A stretch of 64,000 bases of DNA. Source: Nesterenkonia sp. LB17. GTDB lineage: Bacteria > Actinomycetota > Actinomycetes > Actinomycetales > Micrococcaceae. Of this stretch, positions 52,052-60,908 are shown piece by piece. How positions within the stretch are numbered: the first letter of the stretch is position 1; every line of letters starts with the position of its first letter. Made by a program: the position numbers and the translations under genes. The stretch covers positions 157,183-221,182 of the forward strand of contig NZ_JAJOYX010000004.1 of NCBI RefSeq assembly GCF_022565915.1. The letters are read 5' to 3'. The notes beneath the pieces were generated by a model. The model saw only the letters and a list, made by a program, of their open reading frames with translations. It was not told the origin of the DNA and ran no database searches.

Positions 52052-52294
52052 TCCTCGACCTCCACCAGGTCTGGCCGCGCTGCCCCCTCAGGAGGGCACT
52101 CGACGCTTCGAGGCGCGCTGCGCCCCCAGCGGGCACGCCGTCACATCTCGGATGCTCGAATCTGGGACGCATGAACCCCGCACCCGCCGAGTCCGGCGCA
52201 GCAGCACCTTCCTCGGCCGGCCCGGGGTTCATGCCCCCGACTGACAAGCACGTCACAGCCTCCTGTTTTCCGTGACGGTCCCTCAGTCGTGCGG
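52052..52294. other. 243-bp intergenic region between convergent genes
   Basis: No ORF with coding character, no RNA gene and no strong terminator seen. Only a weak GTCAC / GTGAC pairing occurs around 52254-52275. Confidence 0.4.
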
Positions 52295-53128
52295 CTACGT
52301 CTTGGCCTTCTTCTTCTCCTTCTTCAGCTTCTTCGCTGATTTCTTGTCACGCTTCTCCATCAGCTCATCACGCATCCGGTCGCGGAACTCCTTGGCCGCC
52401 CTGGCGGACTGAGAGGTGGGCACTTCGATCTGTGCCGCCTTCTCTGCCGCGCTCGGCTTGACCAGTCGCGGACTGTCCAGCGTGTCCGAATGCGCTACAG
52501 CGTGCCGACTCGAGTGTGCGACGGGGGCCGCCGCCTCGGGTGCGGTGGAGAACGTCTTGCGGTGTGCTGCCTGACGGGCCCGGTAGGCCCGCACATGGGC
52601 GCGGTTGGCGCAGTTGCCGAAGTCGCAGAACAGCCTCGAGCGATTGCGGGTGAGGTCGATGATGACCGCATCACAGCCTTCGCCCTTGCAGGTGCGCATC
52701 CGCGCCGTCTCATCCCGCACCACCAGGTGCTGGATGGCAGTGGCCATACTCGCCGTCATCACATCTGCGAGCTCCTTCGACGCCGGCACCGGCTCAGCGC
52801 GGTACTCGCCATCTGAGCCGCGGGCGACCTTCAGTCCCACGCCGCGCAGGAGCTCGTTGAGCACCTGGATCGGGGCGTCGGATTTGATCGGGGTCGCGCT
52901 CCAGATCTGCTGGACCTTCTCACGCAGGTGCTGGATCTTCTCCAGCTGCGTCCGGTCAGCGCCGGAGGGTGGCCAGCGCAGGGCCGGATCCCGCGAACTC
53001 AGATACTCCTTGAGCTGCGTCACCGTGGTGAGCTGATCCAGACCGGGCGTGGCGCTGCGCAGTCCTTCGCCGGTATTGACCAGGTCGGCTGCCGCTACGA
53101 GGGTTCGGTCAGTATCCACATCGAACAT
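52295..53128 (-). CDS. CGNR-type zinc-finger protein (RutD-region ABATE domain)
   Basis: A 277-residue protein of the ABATE/CGNR family of stress-linked transcription factors. The N-terminal ABATE-like helical domain (FDVDTDRTLVAAADLVNT) spans about residues 1-140. The zinc finger follows: C-x4-C in RTCKGEGCDAVIIDLTRNRS, then LFCDFGNCANRAHVRAYRAR. The family's CGNR reads CANR here, a Gly to Ala change at the name-giving motif, while all four Cys are kept. The C-terminus is a very Lys-rich tail (KKSAKKLKKEKKKAKT) that could bind nucleic acid. GAGAGGAGA precedes ATG 53128. Target genes unknown. Confidence 0.85.
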   Translation of the reverse strand: MFDVDTDRTLVAAADLVNTGEGLRSATPGLDQLTTVTQLKEYLSSRDPALRWPPSGADRTQLEKIQHLREKVQQIWSATPIKSDAPIQVLNELLRGVGLKVARGSDGEYRAEPVPASKELADVMTASMATAIQHLVVRDETARMRTCKGEGCDAVIIDLTRNRSRLFCDFGNCANRAHVRAYRARQAAHRKTFSTAPEAAAPVAHSSRHAVAHSDTLDSPRLVKPSAAEKAAQIEVPTSQSARAAKEFRDRMRDELMEKRDKKSAKKLKKEKKKAKT

Positions 53129-53233
53129 GCATCTCCTCTCCCGAGGTCATAGCACCCGGCCGAGATCCGCGGCCTCGCGGCGGCGGGCGCTGGTGTGCCG
53201 CTAATGTTAGTCCATGTGGGGTCAGGGCCGGGG

Positions 53234-53256
53234 GTCCTTCCGCCGGGCTGAAGGAC
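53234..53256 (-). terminator. hairpin after SRPBCC gene
   Basis: GTCCTTC (53234-53240) and GAAGGAC (53250-53256) form a 7-bp stem with a 9-nt loop, 2 nt beyond the stop of the minus-strand gene. No T-run. Confidence 0.4.
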
Positions 53257-53258
53257 GT

Positions 53259-53795
53259 TCAGTCGTCAGGGCCGAACCGTTTCTGCAGCCTGGAGAGTGA
53301 GGCCTCGATCCCTCGACCGTTGCGGGAGTAGACCTTCGACGCCGTCAGGGCCGCTCGCATGAGTCGGTTCTGAGCACGTGCGTCGTAGGACTCGGTGACC
53401 AAGGTGCTGTCCGTGCCCGGCCGGATCGGAGTCATCTCCCAGCGCCACCGGTGCCCTGTGGGCTGGACCCATTCCAGCACCCCCGGTCGCTGCGCCGTCG
53501 GCCACTGTGAGGTCAGCACCCGAAGCGGCAGCGTATAGGGGACCCCGAAGACGCGCATCCGGACGCTGAAGCGATCGCCGGTCTTCAGCTGATGCGGCCC
53601 GATCGCCTGGCTCTGGACGGTGCCGGATCCGTCGATCTCGTGGTGACGATGCGGATCTGCGACCAGTGCGAAGATCTCCTGCGCCGAGGCGGCGACTTCG
53701 GCGCTGAAGGCCACCACGTGGACGCCGCGGTCTACCTGCTCGGGTGGGCGCGGAGCGCTTCGGGGGTCAGATGGTGAGGATGCGGGTGTGCTCAT
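53259..53795 (-). CDS. SRPBCC-family (START-like) protein
   Basis: A 178-residue protein of the polyketide cyclase/START-like superfamily. Typical elements are FSAEVAASAQEIFALVADPHRHHEIDGSG at the beginning of the fold, GDRFSVRMRVFGVPYTLPLRV in the sheet, and the long C-terminal helix (RLMRAALTASKVYSRNG). These proteins bind hydrophobic ligands in a helix-grip cavity; no catalytic residues can be named. ATG 53795 is chosen: TAGACT lies 8 nt upstream on this strand, suggesting a leaderless message. Confidence 0.8.
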   Translation of the reverse strand: MSTPASSPSDPRSAPRPPEQVDRGVHVVAFSAEVAASAQEIFALVADPHRHHEIDGSGTVQSQAIGPHQLKTGDRFSVRMRVFGVPYTLPLRVLTSQWPTAQRPGVLEWVQPTGHRWRWEMTPIRPGTDSTLVTESYDARAQNRLMRAALTASKVYSRNGRGIEASLSRLQKRFGPDD

Positions 53796-53897
53796 GGGCC
53801 TCAAGTCTAGGCCGGCGGTCCTGACAGCAGAGGTCCGTTCGCCGGGAGTTCACCGCACCAGCTTGCAAGAAGCTCCCCCTGCGGCAAGGCTTGGGCT

Positions 53898-55157
53898 GTG
53901 ATCAACTCCACCTCCACCCACGGCACAGCTCGCCGGCTCGCGGCGCAGGCCGCGGTGGAGGAAGCCTCCCATCCGGCGGAGACCACCCGTTCCCAGGCTG
54001 AGACGCAGGCCCGGCTTCAGGTGCTGATCGAGTCGCGCGCCATCTGGTGCGCCATCGGAGGGGCGCTCATCGGGCTGGGAGCTGGATTCTTCGTCTTCAC
54101 CGATCATCGGCCGCCGCTGGCCGGAGACGGGTCGATCCAGGTGTATGGATCCATCGTCGGCGGGGTCACCGCCGGGCTCGCCTTCCTGCTGGGCTTCTCG
54201 CTGAACACCAGACTGGCCAACATCTGGCTGGGGCAGCGGCCACGGATCCGCCAGGTGATGGACACCTTGGCGCTGCTGGTGGTCCATTCCTCGATCGCGG
54301 TGATGGTCGCGCTGGGACTCTTCCGGGTCTTCCAGGAGGCGTTCATCGGGCTGACCGTGGACTACATCGCCGGTGCCGTGCTGCTGGCGATCGTCGGCGG
54401 CACTTCGGGGTACTTCAGCTTCAACTCCGGCGCGCGGATCAATGCGTTCACGCTCTCCACGCTGCTTGCGCTCTTCACCGCCTCAGGGGTGCTGGTCTCG
54501 ATGATCTTCGCCGAGAACCCCTTCTGGTGGCATGTGATGTTCTCCGAGCTGGGCACCGGCCAGGCCGGGCTCACCTCCTTCTGGACCTTCAACACCACGC
54601 TGGTGGTCTCCGGGACGATCATCACCACACTCACCGCGTTCATCACCCGCGACCTGGAGATCTGGTCTGACCACATCACCAGCACCCGCGAGCAGGAGCT
54701 GCAGCGGCGGCAGGAGGAACGCCGCCGGCGCAGCGGCAGGCTGCCGGTGGGGGCGCGGCTCGCCGCCGCGATGACCCGACACGTCTGGCGGCCGCGGATC
54801 GGGATGCTGCGAACGGTGATGATCAGCATGGGCGTCTCGCTCGCCGGGGTCGGACTGGTGCCGATCAGCCTGCACCATGACATCCACGTGGTCTTCACCG
54901 CCGGCTTCGGACTGTCCTTCTTGATCTTGCTGATCGGCATGCCCTATCTGCTGCCCGGCTTCCCGCGCACCTTCTACCTGATCAGCTACCTCGCCGCGGC
55001 GGCCGTGCTCTTCGCCGTCGCCCTGTGGGAGCCCATCGGCTATTACAACCTGACCTCCCTGGAGCTGATCGGAGCCGCTGTGCTCTTCTCCTGGATGGTC
55101 GTTTTCATCCGCAACATCGCCGCCCTGGTCGCCCAGCTGAAAGGTCCCCACACATGA
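53898..55157 (+). CDS. polytopic membrane protein of unknown function
   Basis: A 419-residue protein from GTG 53898, with an N-terminal cytoplasmic tail and about ten hydrophobic segments, split by a long basic, Gln/Arg-rich loop (about residues 262-295). Polar membrane residues such as FSFNSGARINAF may line a path. I recognise no family. Its stop overlaps the start of a phytoene-desaturase-like oxidoreductase gene (ATGA at 55154), so the two proteins are made together. Confidence 0.65.
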   Translation: MINSTSTHGTARRLAAQAAVEEASHPAETTRSQAETQARLQVLIESRAIWCAIGGALIGLGAGFFVFTDHRPPLAGDGSIQVYGSIVGGVTAGLAFLLGFSLNTRLANIWLGQRPRIRQVMDTLALLVVHSSIAVMVALGLFRVFQEAFIGLTVDYIAGAVLLAIVGGTSGYFSFNSGARINAFTLSTLLALFTASGVLVSMIFAENPFWWHVMFSELGTGQAGLTSFWTFNTTLVVSGTIITTLTAFITRDLEIWSDHITSTREQELQRRQEERRRRSGRLPVGARLAAAMTRHVWRPRIGMLRTVMISMGVSLAGVGLVPISLHHDIHVVFTAGFGLSFLILLIGMPYLLPGFPRTFYLISYLAAAAVLFAVALWEPIGYYNLTSLELIGAAVLFSWMVVFIRNIAALVAQLKGPHT

Positions 55158-56707
55158 AGCGAGCCGCCGTCGTCGGGTCAGGTCCGAACGGACTGACCGC
55201 CGCCTGCCTGCTGGCCCAAGCCGGATGGGAGGTCACCGTCTACGAGGCCGCCGCCGCACCCGGGGGCGCCATGCGCTCGGCCGAGCTCTTCGCCGGGGAG
55301 CTCGGCGGCGCGGTGCCCGGCGGGGAGGGCGTGATCAGTGACCTCGGGGCCAGCGTGTTCCCCTTCGGCCCGCCGCCGGTCCCCGGCGTCATGCGCCACG
55401 GCCTGGAGTACGTCCACGCCTCGATCCCCGCCGCCCACGGGCTCGACGACGGCGCCCCTCCAGCCCTGCTGGAGACCTCGGTGCGTGCCACCGCCGCCGG
55501 GCTCGGCCCCGACGGTGCCGCCTGGACCCGAGTCTTCGGACCGGTGGCCCGGGACTGGGACCAGGTGCTGCGCGCAGGGATGACCCCGATCACCGCGCCG
55601 TGGACCAACCTGCAGTCCGACTCGGCAGCGCGTCGACTGCAGTCGCTGCTGCAGATCGGTGCCCGCGGCGCCTGGCCCTCGACCTGGCTGCAGCAGATCT
55701 TCGCCGAGGCGCCGGCCAAGGCGCTCTTCGCCGGTCTCGCCGGGCATGCGACCACCGACCTGCGCAGGCCGCTGACCTCAGCCTTCGGGCTGCTGCTGGG
55801 GACCGCCGCGCAGGTGACCGGCTGGCCGATGGCGCGCGGAGGCTCCGGCGCGGTGGTGCGCGCCCTGGTCGCGGAGCTTGAATCCCACGGCGGCACCGTG
55901 GTCACCGGCCGCCGGATCCTCGGCCTGGAGGATCTGCGTGAGCCCGGCAGCACCGGTCCCGGCGGACACGTCCCCGACGCGGTGCTGCTGGACCTGACTC
56001 CGCGCCAGCTGCGCAGCTTCAGCGGCCTGCGGCTGCCGCGCGGATATTCGCGGGCGCTGAGCAGCTGGAACTACGGCACCGGCATCGTGAAGATCGACTA
56101 TCTGCTCGAGGGTCCGATCCCGTGGCGGCACGAGTCGATGGGCCGGGCCAGCACGGTCCACCTCGGCGGCGGAGCGTCCCAGATGGCGGCTTCGGAGGCC
56201 GCCGCTGTGCGCGGCACCCTGCCCGGGCGGCCCTATGTGCTGCTGACCCAGCCCGCCGCCGCCGATCCCTCCCGGACCCCTGATGAGCGGACCGTGGCCT
56301 GGGCCTACGCCCATGTCCCCGGCGGGCTCTCCGGGTCTGCGGTGCCCCGCGCCGCGAAGATGATCGAAGCCGAGATCGAAGCTCAGGCCCCCGGGTTCGG
56401 TGCGTCGGTGCAGGCACGCAAGCTCTGGAGCCCCGCGGATCTGCAGGAGTGGAACCCGAACCTGGTGGGCGGCTCCATCAGCGCCGGTGCGCCGACGCTG
56501 CGACAGTTCCTGGCCCGGCCGGTGCTGCGCGCAGATCCCTACCGGGTGCCCCAGGCCGGTGGCGAGGCGCCGGGAACTCCCGGGCTGGCACGCTCCGGCG
56601 GCCCAGGACCCGAGGTCTACCTCTGCTCCGCCTCGACACCTCCGGGCGGAGGCGCCCACGGGATGGCCGGGTTCCACGCGGCCCAGTCAGTTCTGCGCCG
56701 GCACTGA
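55154..56707 (+). CDS. phytoene-desaturase-like FAD oxidoreductase
   Basis: A 517-residue flavoprotein of the CrtI/PYROXD2-like NAD(P)/FAD family. The dinucleotide-binding motif is at the start: AAVVGSGPNGLTAACLLAQAG (split for length: GSGPNG at residues 8-13), with YEAAAAPGGAMRS following. The second half has GWPMARGGSGAVVRALVAEL, a GG-doublet motif, and the C-terminal YLCSASTPPGGGAHGMAGFH that closes the FAD site. No carotenoid genes (crtB, crtE) are near, so a carotenoid substrate is unlikely to be the simple answer. Overlaps the upstream membrane protein gene by 4 bp. Confidence 0.85.
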   Translation: MKRAAVVGSGPNGLTAACLLAQAGWEVTVYEAAAAPGGAMRSAELFAGELGGAVPGGEGVISDLGASVFPFGPPPVPGVMRHGLEYVHASIPAAHGLDDGAPPALLETSVRATAAGLGPDGAAWTRVFGPVARDWDQVLRAGMTPITAPWTNLQSDSAARRLQSLLQIGARGAWPSTWLQQIFAEAPAKALFAGLAGHATTDLRRPLTSAFGLLLGTAAQVTGWPMARGGSGAVVRALVAELESHGGTVVTGRRILGLEDLREPGSTGPGGHVPDAVLLDLTPRQLRSFSGLRLPRGYSRALSSWNYGTGIVKIDYLLEGPIPWRHESMGRASTVHLGGGASQMAASEAAAVRGTLPGRPYVLLTQPAAADPSRTPDERTVAWAYAHVPGGLSGSAVPRAAKMIEAEIEAQAPGFGASVQARKLWSPADLQEWNPNLVGGSISAGAPTLRQFLARPVLRADPYRVPQAGGEAPGTPGLARSGGPGPEVYLCSASTPPGGGAHGMAGFHAAQSVLRRH

Positions 56708-56760
56708 CCGGGCAGCACTGACTGGGCAGCGCTGACTGGGCAGCGCTGACTGGGCGCGGG
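56706..56760. repeat. 14-bp tandem repeats after the oxidoreductase stop
   Basis: About 3.9 copies of GACTGGGCAGCGCT (first GACCGGGCAGCACT at 56706) fill the gap between two convergent genes. TGA recurs at 56705, 56719, 56733 and 56747; the 14-nt step places stops in all three frames. Confidence 0.8.
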
Positions 56761-56761
56761 A

Positions 56762-57457
56762 TCACAAGCCGCTGAAGGCCAGCAGCCCCGCGACCACGAC
56801 CATGATGGCACCGACGAAGATGTCGAGCACCTGCCAGGTGCGCGGCCGGTTGAGCCACTTGGAGAGCACCGCCCCGCCGAGGGCCAGCGAGCTGAACCAG
56901 ACGATCGAGGCGATCACCGCACCGGCGGCGAAGAGCCAGCGCTGATCCCCGAAGGTGTTCGCCATGGTGCCCAGCACCACCATCGTGTCGACCCAGGCGT
57001 GCGGATTGAGGATGCTCACGCTGAGCCCGGTGGCGGCGATCGAGGAGATCCGGGTGACCTGGACCTGCTGCGCCTGCTTCACGGCGGTGCCGCCTGCGCC
57101 GGAGGAGCCGGGCGCGCCGTCGTCGTCGGCGTCCTGGCTGGAGAGTTCGACATGGACCCCGGGCTTCAGCGCCTGCCCCGCGCGGCGGGCCGAGCGGAAG
57201 GAGCGGTAGGCGAACCAGGTCAGGTAGGACACGCCCAGCCAGCGCAGCACCTCCATCAGCCACGGCGCGTGATCGAGCACCGCGCCGACGCCTGCGGTGC
57301 CCAGCGCGATCAGCAGGATGTCGCCGAAGACGCAGCAGGCCACCGCCAGCAGCACGCGATCGCGACGCAGGCCCTGGCGCAGCAGCCAGGCGCTCTGCGG
57401 GCCGATCGCGACGATGAGGGCCAGGCAGGTCAGGAGTCCGGTGAGGAAGATGGTCAT
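56762..57457 (-). CDS. lysE: LysE/ArgO-type basic amino acid exporter
   Basis: A 231-residue inner-membrane exporter with six hydrophobic segments. The N-terminus TCLALIVAIGPQSAWLLRQG is the LysE/ArgO signature, and ILNPHAWVDTMVVLG is the conserved mid-protein motif. A hydrophilic loop (about residues 98-128) separates helices 3 and 4. Exports L-lysine and/or L-arginine. It is divergent from a lysG/argP gene across a 23-bp palindrome, the classic exporter-activator layout of Corynebacterium. Confidence 0.92.
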   Translation of the reverse strand: MTIFLTGLLTCLALIVAIGPQSAWLLRQGLRRDRVLLAVACCVFGDILLIALGTAGVGAVLDHAPWLMEVLRWLGVSYLTWFAYRSFRSARRAGQALKPGVHVELSSQDADDDGAPGSSGAGGTAVKQAQQVQVTRISSIAATGLSVSILNPHAWVDTMVVLGTMANTFGDQRWLFAAGAVIASIVWFSSLALGGAVLSKWLNRPRTWQVLDIFVGAIMVVVAGLLAFSGL

Positions 57458-57509
57458 GGCTCCATCTTGGAGTCTGCACCACCATCCGCACCAGCTCAGG
57501 ATCCTTCAC

Positions 57510-57532
57510 TATCTGAAGTAATGCTTCAGATA
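57510..57532. promoter_or_regulatory. LysG-type palindrome between lysE and lysG
   Basis: Arms TATCTGAAG (57510-57518) and CTTCAGATA (57524-57532) are perfect 9-bp inverted repeats around a 5-nt centre, in the divergent promoter region. Size, symmetry and position suit a LysR-type regulator. A -10-like TAGGCT (57539-57544) lies just downstream for the regulator gene. Confidence 0.75.
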
Positions 57533-57550
57533 TGCCGGTAGGCTTGACCC

Positions 57551-58444
57551 ATGAACACTGATCACCTGCGAGCCTTCGTCGCGGCGGTGGATGAGGGGAC
57601 CTTCGAGTCCGCCGCCGCGCTGCTGCAGATCTCCGGATCCGCCTTCTCCCAGCGGATCAAGGCGCTGGAGAAGGAAGTGGGCCACGTGCTCGTCACCCGC
57701 ACGGTCCCGGTGGTGCCGACCGAATCCGGGGCGGAGCTGCTGCGGATCGCCCGGCAGACCGTGATGCTGGAGGACGAGGCGCGACGCAGCCTCGGCTTCC
57801 ACCGGATCCCCGGCGAGGCGGCGCCCACGGTGACCCTCTCTGTGGCGGTGAACGCGGATTCCCTGGCCAGCTGGTTCCTGCGGGTGCTGCAGGAGGCCGC
57901 CACCTGGGACGACGTGGAGCTGCACTTCTACGCCGAGGATCAGGAGCACACCCACGAGCTGCTGCGCAACGGCACGGTGGCCGCCGCGGTGGCGGAGAAT
58001 CCCTCGCCGGTCTCCGGGTGCCGCTCCACCGTGCTGGGGGTCATGCGCTACTGGCCGGTGGCCAGCACCGAGCTGCTGGACCGGCACCGCTCCGCGGCGG
58101 GGGTGGTGGACTGGCAGCGGGTCCCGCTGGTGGAATACGGCATCCGGGATTCGCTGCAGCGCACCGGTCTGCGCCGACTTGGGGTCTCCGGAACCCCGAC
58201 GACCCATATGGTCCCCTCGGTGGAGGCCTATAACGCAGCCGTCGGCTATGGGCTGGGCTGGGGGATGATTCCCGAGTCGATGATGCCGCCCGGGGTGATG
58301 GAGGGGACGCACCGGGATCTGGTGATCGTCGAGGAGATCGGACTGCAGGAGACCACCCTGCACTGGCAGCACTGGTCCAGCACCACCTCGGCGATGGATC
58401 GACTGACCGCCGCGGTGCGCCGGGCCGCCGCGCGCATGAGCTGA
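57551..58444 (+). CDS. lysG: LysR-family regulator LysG/ArgP
   Basis: A 297-residue LysR-type regulator of the ArgP/LysG group. The N-terminal winged helix reads LRAFVAAVDEGTFESAAALL and SGSAFSQRIKALEKEVGHVL, with serine-rich recognition as in ArgP. The effector domain starts around residue 90 (VTLSVAVNADSLASWFL), another ArgP signature. It activates the divergent lysE when intracellular lysine or arginine is high. ATG 57551 is 6 nt after TAGGCT, so a leaderless message is likely. Confidence 0.92.
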   Translation: MNTDHLRAFVAAVDEGTFESAAALLQISGSAFSQRIKALEKEVGHVLVTRTVPVVPTESGAELLRIARQTVMLEDEARRSLGFHRIPGEAAPTVTLSVAVNADSLASWFLRVLQEAATWDDVELHFYAEDQEHTHELLRNGTVAAAVAENPSPVSGCRSTVLGVMRYWPVASTELLDRHRSAAGVVDWQRVPLVEYGIRDSLQRTGLRRLGVSGTPTTHMVPSVEAYNAAVGYGLGWGMIPESMMPPGVMEGTHRDLVIVEEIGLQETTLHWQHWSSTTSAMDRLTAAVRRAAARMS

Positions 58445-58546
58445 GCGTCCCCGCCCGGAGGTGCTGAGGGTTCCGGCCTTGAGGCGCTGAGCCGCGAGGG
58501 ATCCAACAACCTCTAAGTCTTTAAAATTTTGAGGAATGGAGCGGGA

Positions 58547-59641
58547 ATGAGTGGTGTTGCACCAGCCATGAGCATCAGCACAGAGCGCCACAGCGACCAG
58601 TTCGAACTCGGCCTGCACACCTTCGGAGACGTCACCAAGACCCTCGACGGTGAGCAGGATGTCCCGCAGCCTCAGGTGCTGCGCAATGTCCTGGCAGAGG
58701 CCAGGATGGCCGACGCCTCGGGGGTCGACGTCATCGGCATCGGCGAGCACCACCGCCCGGACTATGCGATCTCGGCACCCGATGTGGTGCTCTCCGCGAT
58801 CGGCGCCGCCACCGAACGGATCAAGCTCACCTCTGCGGTCACCGTGCTCTCCTCCGACGACCCGGTGCGGGTCTACCAGCGCTTCGCCACCATCGACGGG
58901 CTCACCAATGGCCGTGCCGAGGTCTCGCTGGGCCGCGGCTCCTTCATCGAGTCCTACCCGCTCTTCGGCTATGACCTCTCCGATTACGAGCAGCTCTTCG
59001 AGGAGAAGGTCGAGCTCTTCACCCGGCTGCGCTCCGAGACCGCGATCAGCTGGCAGGGCAGCACCCGCGGCCCGCTGAAGAACCAGGAGATCTACCCCAA
59101 GACCGATCACGAGCACGGTCTGCCCACCTGGATCGCCGTGGGCGGCACCCCCAATTCGGTGGTCCGGGCCGCACGGCATGGCCTGGGACTGGAGCTGGCG
59201 ATCATCGGCGGCGCCCCGGAGCGTTTCCGCCCGCTGGCCCAGCTCTATCAGAAGGCGCTCGATGAGTTTGGTCACAGCGGCAACCGTCGCATCGCCGTTC
59301 ACTCCCACGGATTCGTGGCGCCCACCGACGAGGAGGCGCTCGACGTCTTCTACCCGTCCTGGGCCGAATCGATGGCGAAGCTCGGCCGTGAGCGCGGCTG
59401 GGGCAACGGTCATCCGTCCCGGGCGCAGTTCGAGCAGGAGGTCCACCAGGGAGCCCTGTATGTAGGCTCCCCAGAGACCGTGGCCAAGAAGATCGCGCGC
59501 ACCCAGAAGCTGCTGGGCAACAGCCGCTTCGGCATGAAGTACGGCAATGCCAGCCTGGCGCACGAACACATGATGAGCGCCGTCGAGCTCTACGGCACCC
59601 GGGTCAAACCTCTGGTGCTGGACATGCTCAGCGACTCCTGA
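58547..59641 (+). CDS. LLM-class flavin-dependent oxidoreductase
   Basis: A luciferase-like monooxygenase-fold protein of 364 residues. ATG 58547 has GGAG 5-8 nt upstream; ATG 58568 and a TTG at 58529 are alternatives. Recognisable blocks: FELGLHTFGDVTKTLDGEQ, GVDVIGIGEHHRPDYAISAP, RFATIDGLTNGRAEVSLGRGSFIES and PTWIAVGGTPNSVVRAARHGL. These are typical of the FMN or F420-using group related to YhbW and to alkanal monooxygenases. The substrate is unknown. It is followed by a 20-bp perfect hairpin and appears monocistronic. Confidence 0.9.
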   Translation: MSGVAPAMSISTERHSDQFELGLHTFGDVTKTLDGEQDVPQPQVLRNVLAEARMADASGVDVIGIGEHHRPDYAISAPDVVLSAIGAATERIKLTSAVTVLSSDDPVRVYQRFATIDGLTNGRAEVSLGRGSFIESYPLFGYDLSDYEQLFEEKVELFTRLRSETAISWQGSTRGPLKNQEIYPKTDHEHGLPTWIAVGGTPNSVVRAARHGLGLELAIIGGAPERFRPLAQLYQKALDEFGHSGNRRIAVHSHGFVAPTDEEALDVFYPSWAESMAKLGRERGWGNGHPSRAQFEQEVHQGALYVGSPETVAKKIARTQKLLGNSRFGMKYGNASLAHEHMMSAVELYGTRVKPLVLDMLSDS

Positions 59642-59646
59642 GCACG

Positions 59647-59691
59647 CCGAGGCAGTGTCAGCGCGCCGCGAGCGCGCTGACACTGCCTCGG
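59647..59691 (+). terminator. 20-bp perfect hairpin after the LLM gene
   Basis: CCGAGGCAGTGTCAGCGCGC (59647-59666) and its exact complement (59672-59691) with a 5-nt loop form the most stable stem seen in the window. It separates the LLM gene from a leaderless gene whose -10 box starts 11 nt later. Confidence 0.75.
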
Positions 59692-59713
59692 AGCCGAACG
59701 GTACTGTGATGAC

Positions 59714-60880
59714 ATGGCATCGCAGGAGACGTACGAAGACACGCATGAGGAACACAGCACGGGAACGGCGCCAGGGGAGCAGGACACGCAGAACCAGGGC
59801 CAGGTCGACCAGTACAGCGCAACGGATCTGCCCGTCCGTGACGGCAGCATCGTGGTCTACTCCGACCCCGGCCGCACCTCGCTGCTCGTGCGCAAGATGC
59901 TCCAGCAGCCCCAGCGCGGCCGCAACTCCGGCTGGGCGCGCGGCGCAGAGGTCACCCAGGAGCAGGTGCTGATCCCGCTGCGCGATGATGCCACATTGGA
60001 CCTCGTCGTGGCCAAGCGCTGGGCCCGCGAGGCCGAGGCCGATATGACGGTCATCGTCACCGAGATCCCCCGCATGGCCGGGGAGCGGCCCAAGACGGCG
60101 GAGCTGCACTTCGCGGACAGGCTCGCCATCATCTCGCTGCCCGCGCTGGGACCGGCGTTCATCATGCATTCGCTGCGACGGGAGCTGCATCGAGTGGTCA
60201 CCGCACTGTTGAACGAGTCGGTGGATGCCGCGCGCCAGTACGGCGGCTATTACGCCCATGTCGAGGAGCAGAAGGGCGACGACACGTTCTTCATCTCCCC
60301 AGGGATGCTGTTCCCCGGGCGGCTCTGGATGACCTTGGGCATGGTTGCGGCCAACGAGCCGCTCTGGTCCCTGCCCAAACTCTCCGGCGTCTTCGCCGCC
60401 GCCGCCGCCACCGGCGCGTTCGGCATCTTCTTCACCACGATCTGGGAGATGGCGAGCTTCCTGCCGCACTGGCGGCTGGCCATCGTCTCGGTGGCCGCGG
60501 TCGGCATCGTCAGCGCCTGGCTGATCATCAGCAACCGGCTCTGGGACCGGTCCGCCGTCGTCGGCGGTGCCCGGGAAGCGGCCATGTACAACATCTCCAC
60601 CGTGGTGAGCCTGCTGACCAGCGTCACCGCGCTGTACTTCGTGCTGTTCGTCTCGATCCTGGTGGTCGGGCTGCTGCTGATCGAACCCGGGTTCATGGCC
60701 GACGTCCTCAGGCAGGAGACCGGCTTCATGAACTACGTGGAGATCGCCTGGCTCTCGGCCTCGCTGGGCACCTTCGCCGGCGCCATCGGGGCCAACTTCG
60801 ACGACAGCGTGAACCTGAAGAACCTCACCCAGGGATCCCGAGAGCTGCAGCGCTACCCCAAGGACGCGGAGCAGCGCTGA
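59714..60880 (+). CDS. membrane protein of unknown function
   Basis: A 388-residue protein. Residues 1-70 are polar and acidic. Residues about 70-195 form a soluble domain (LVVAKRWAREAEADMTVIVTEIPRM region). Four hydrophobic segments follow from about residue 230. I do not recognise a family, although the soluble part ends in HSLRRELHRVVTALLNESVD, a possible amphipathic helix. ATG 59714 lies 6 nt after TACTGT (59702-59707) with no Shine-Dalgarno, so leaderless translation is probable. Confidence 0.65.
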   Translation: MASQETYEDTHEEHSTGTAPGEQDTQNQGQVDQYSATDLPVRDGSIVVYSDPGRTSLLVRKMLQQPQRGRNSGWARGAEVTQEQVLIPLRDDATLDLVVAKRWAREAEADMTVIVTEIPRMAGERPKTAELHFADRLAIISLPALGPAFIMHSLRRELHRVVTALLNESVDAARQYGGYYAHVEEQKGDDTFFISPGMLFPGRLWMTLGMVAANEPLWSLPKLSGVFAAAAATGAFGIFFTTIWEMASFLPHWRLAIVSVAAVGIVSAWLIISNRLWDRSAVVGGAREAAMYNISTVVSLLTSVTALYFVLFVSILVVGLLLIEPGFMADVLRQETGFMNYVEIAWLSASLGTFAGAIGANFDDSVNLKNLTQGSRELQRYPKDAEQR

Positions 60881-60908
60881 GGTGCTTCCGGTCTCTGCGC
60901 TGGGCTCC

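Noticed and set aside
55154..56707. Carotenoid biosynthesis gene crtI
   Set aside because: Only the general FAD amine-oxidase/desaturase fold is supported and there are no crtE/crtB neighbours.
57509..60469. Very long open frame on the minus strand (986 codons), and similar long antisense frames such as 5966-7963 and 8574-10142
   Set aside because: They mirror well-supported genes on the plus strand, have His/Gly/Arg/Asp-rich compositions with no domain motifs, and arise from the GC-rich third positions.
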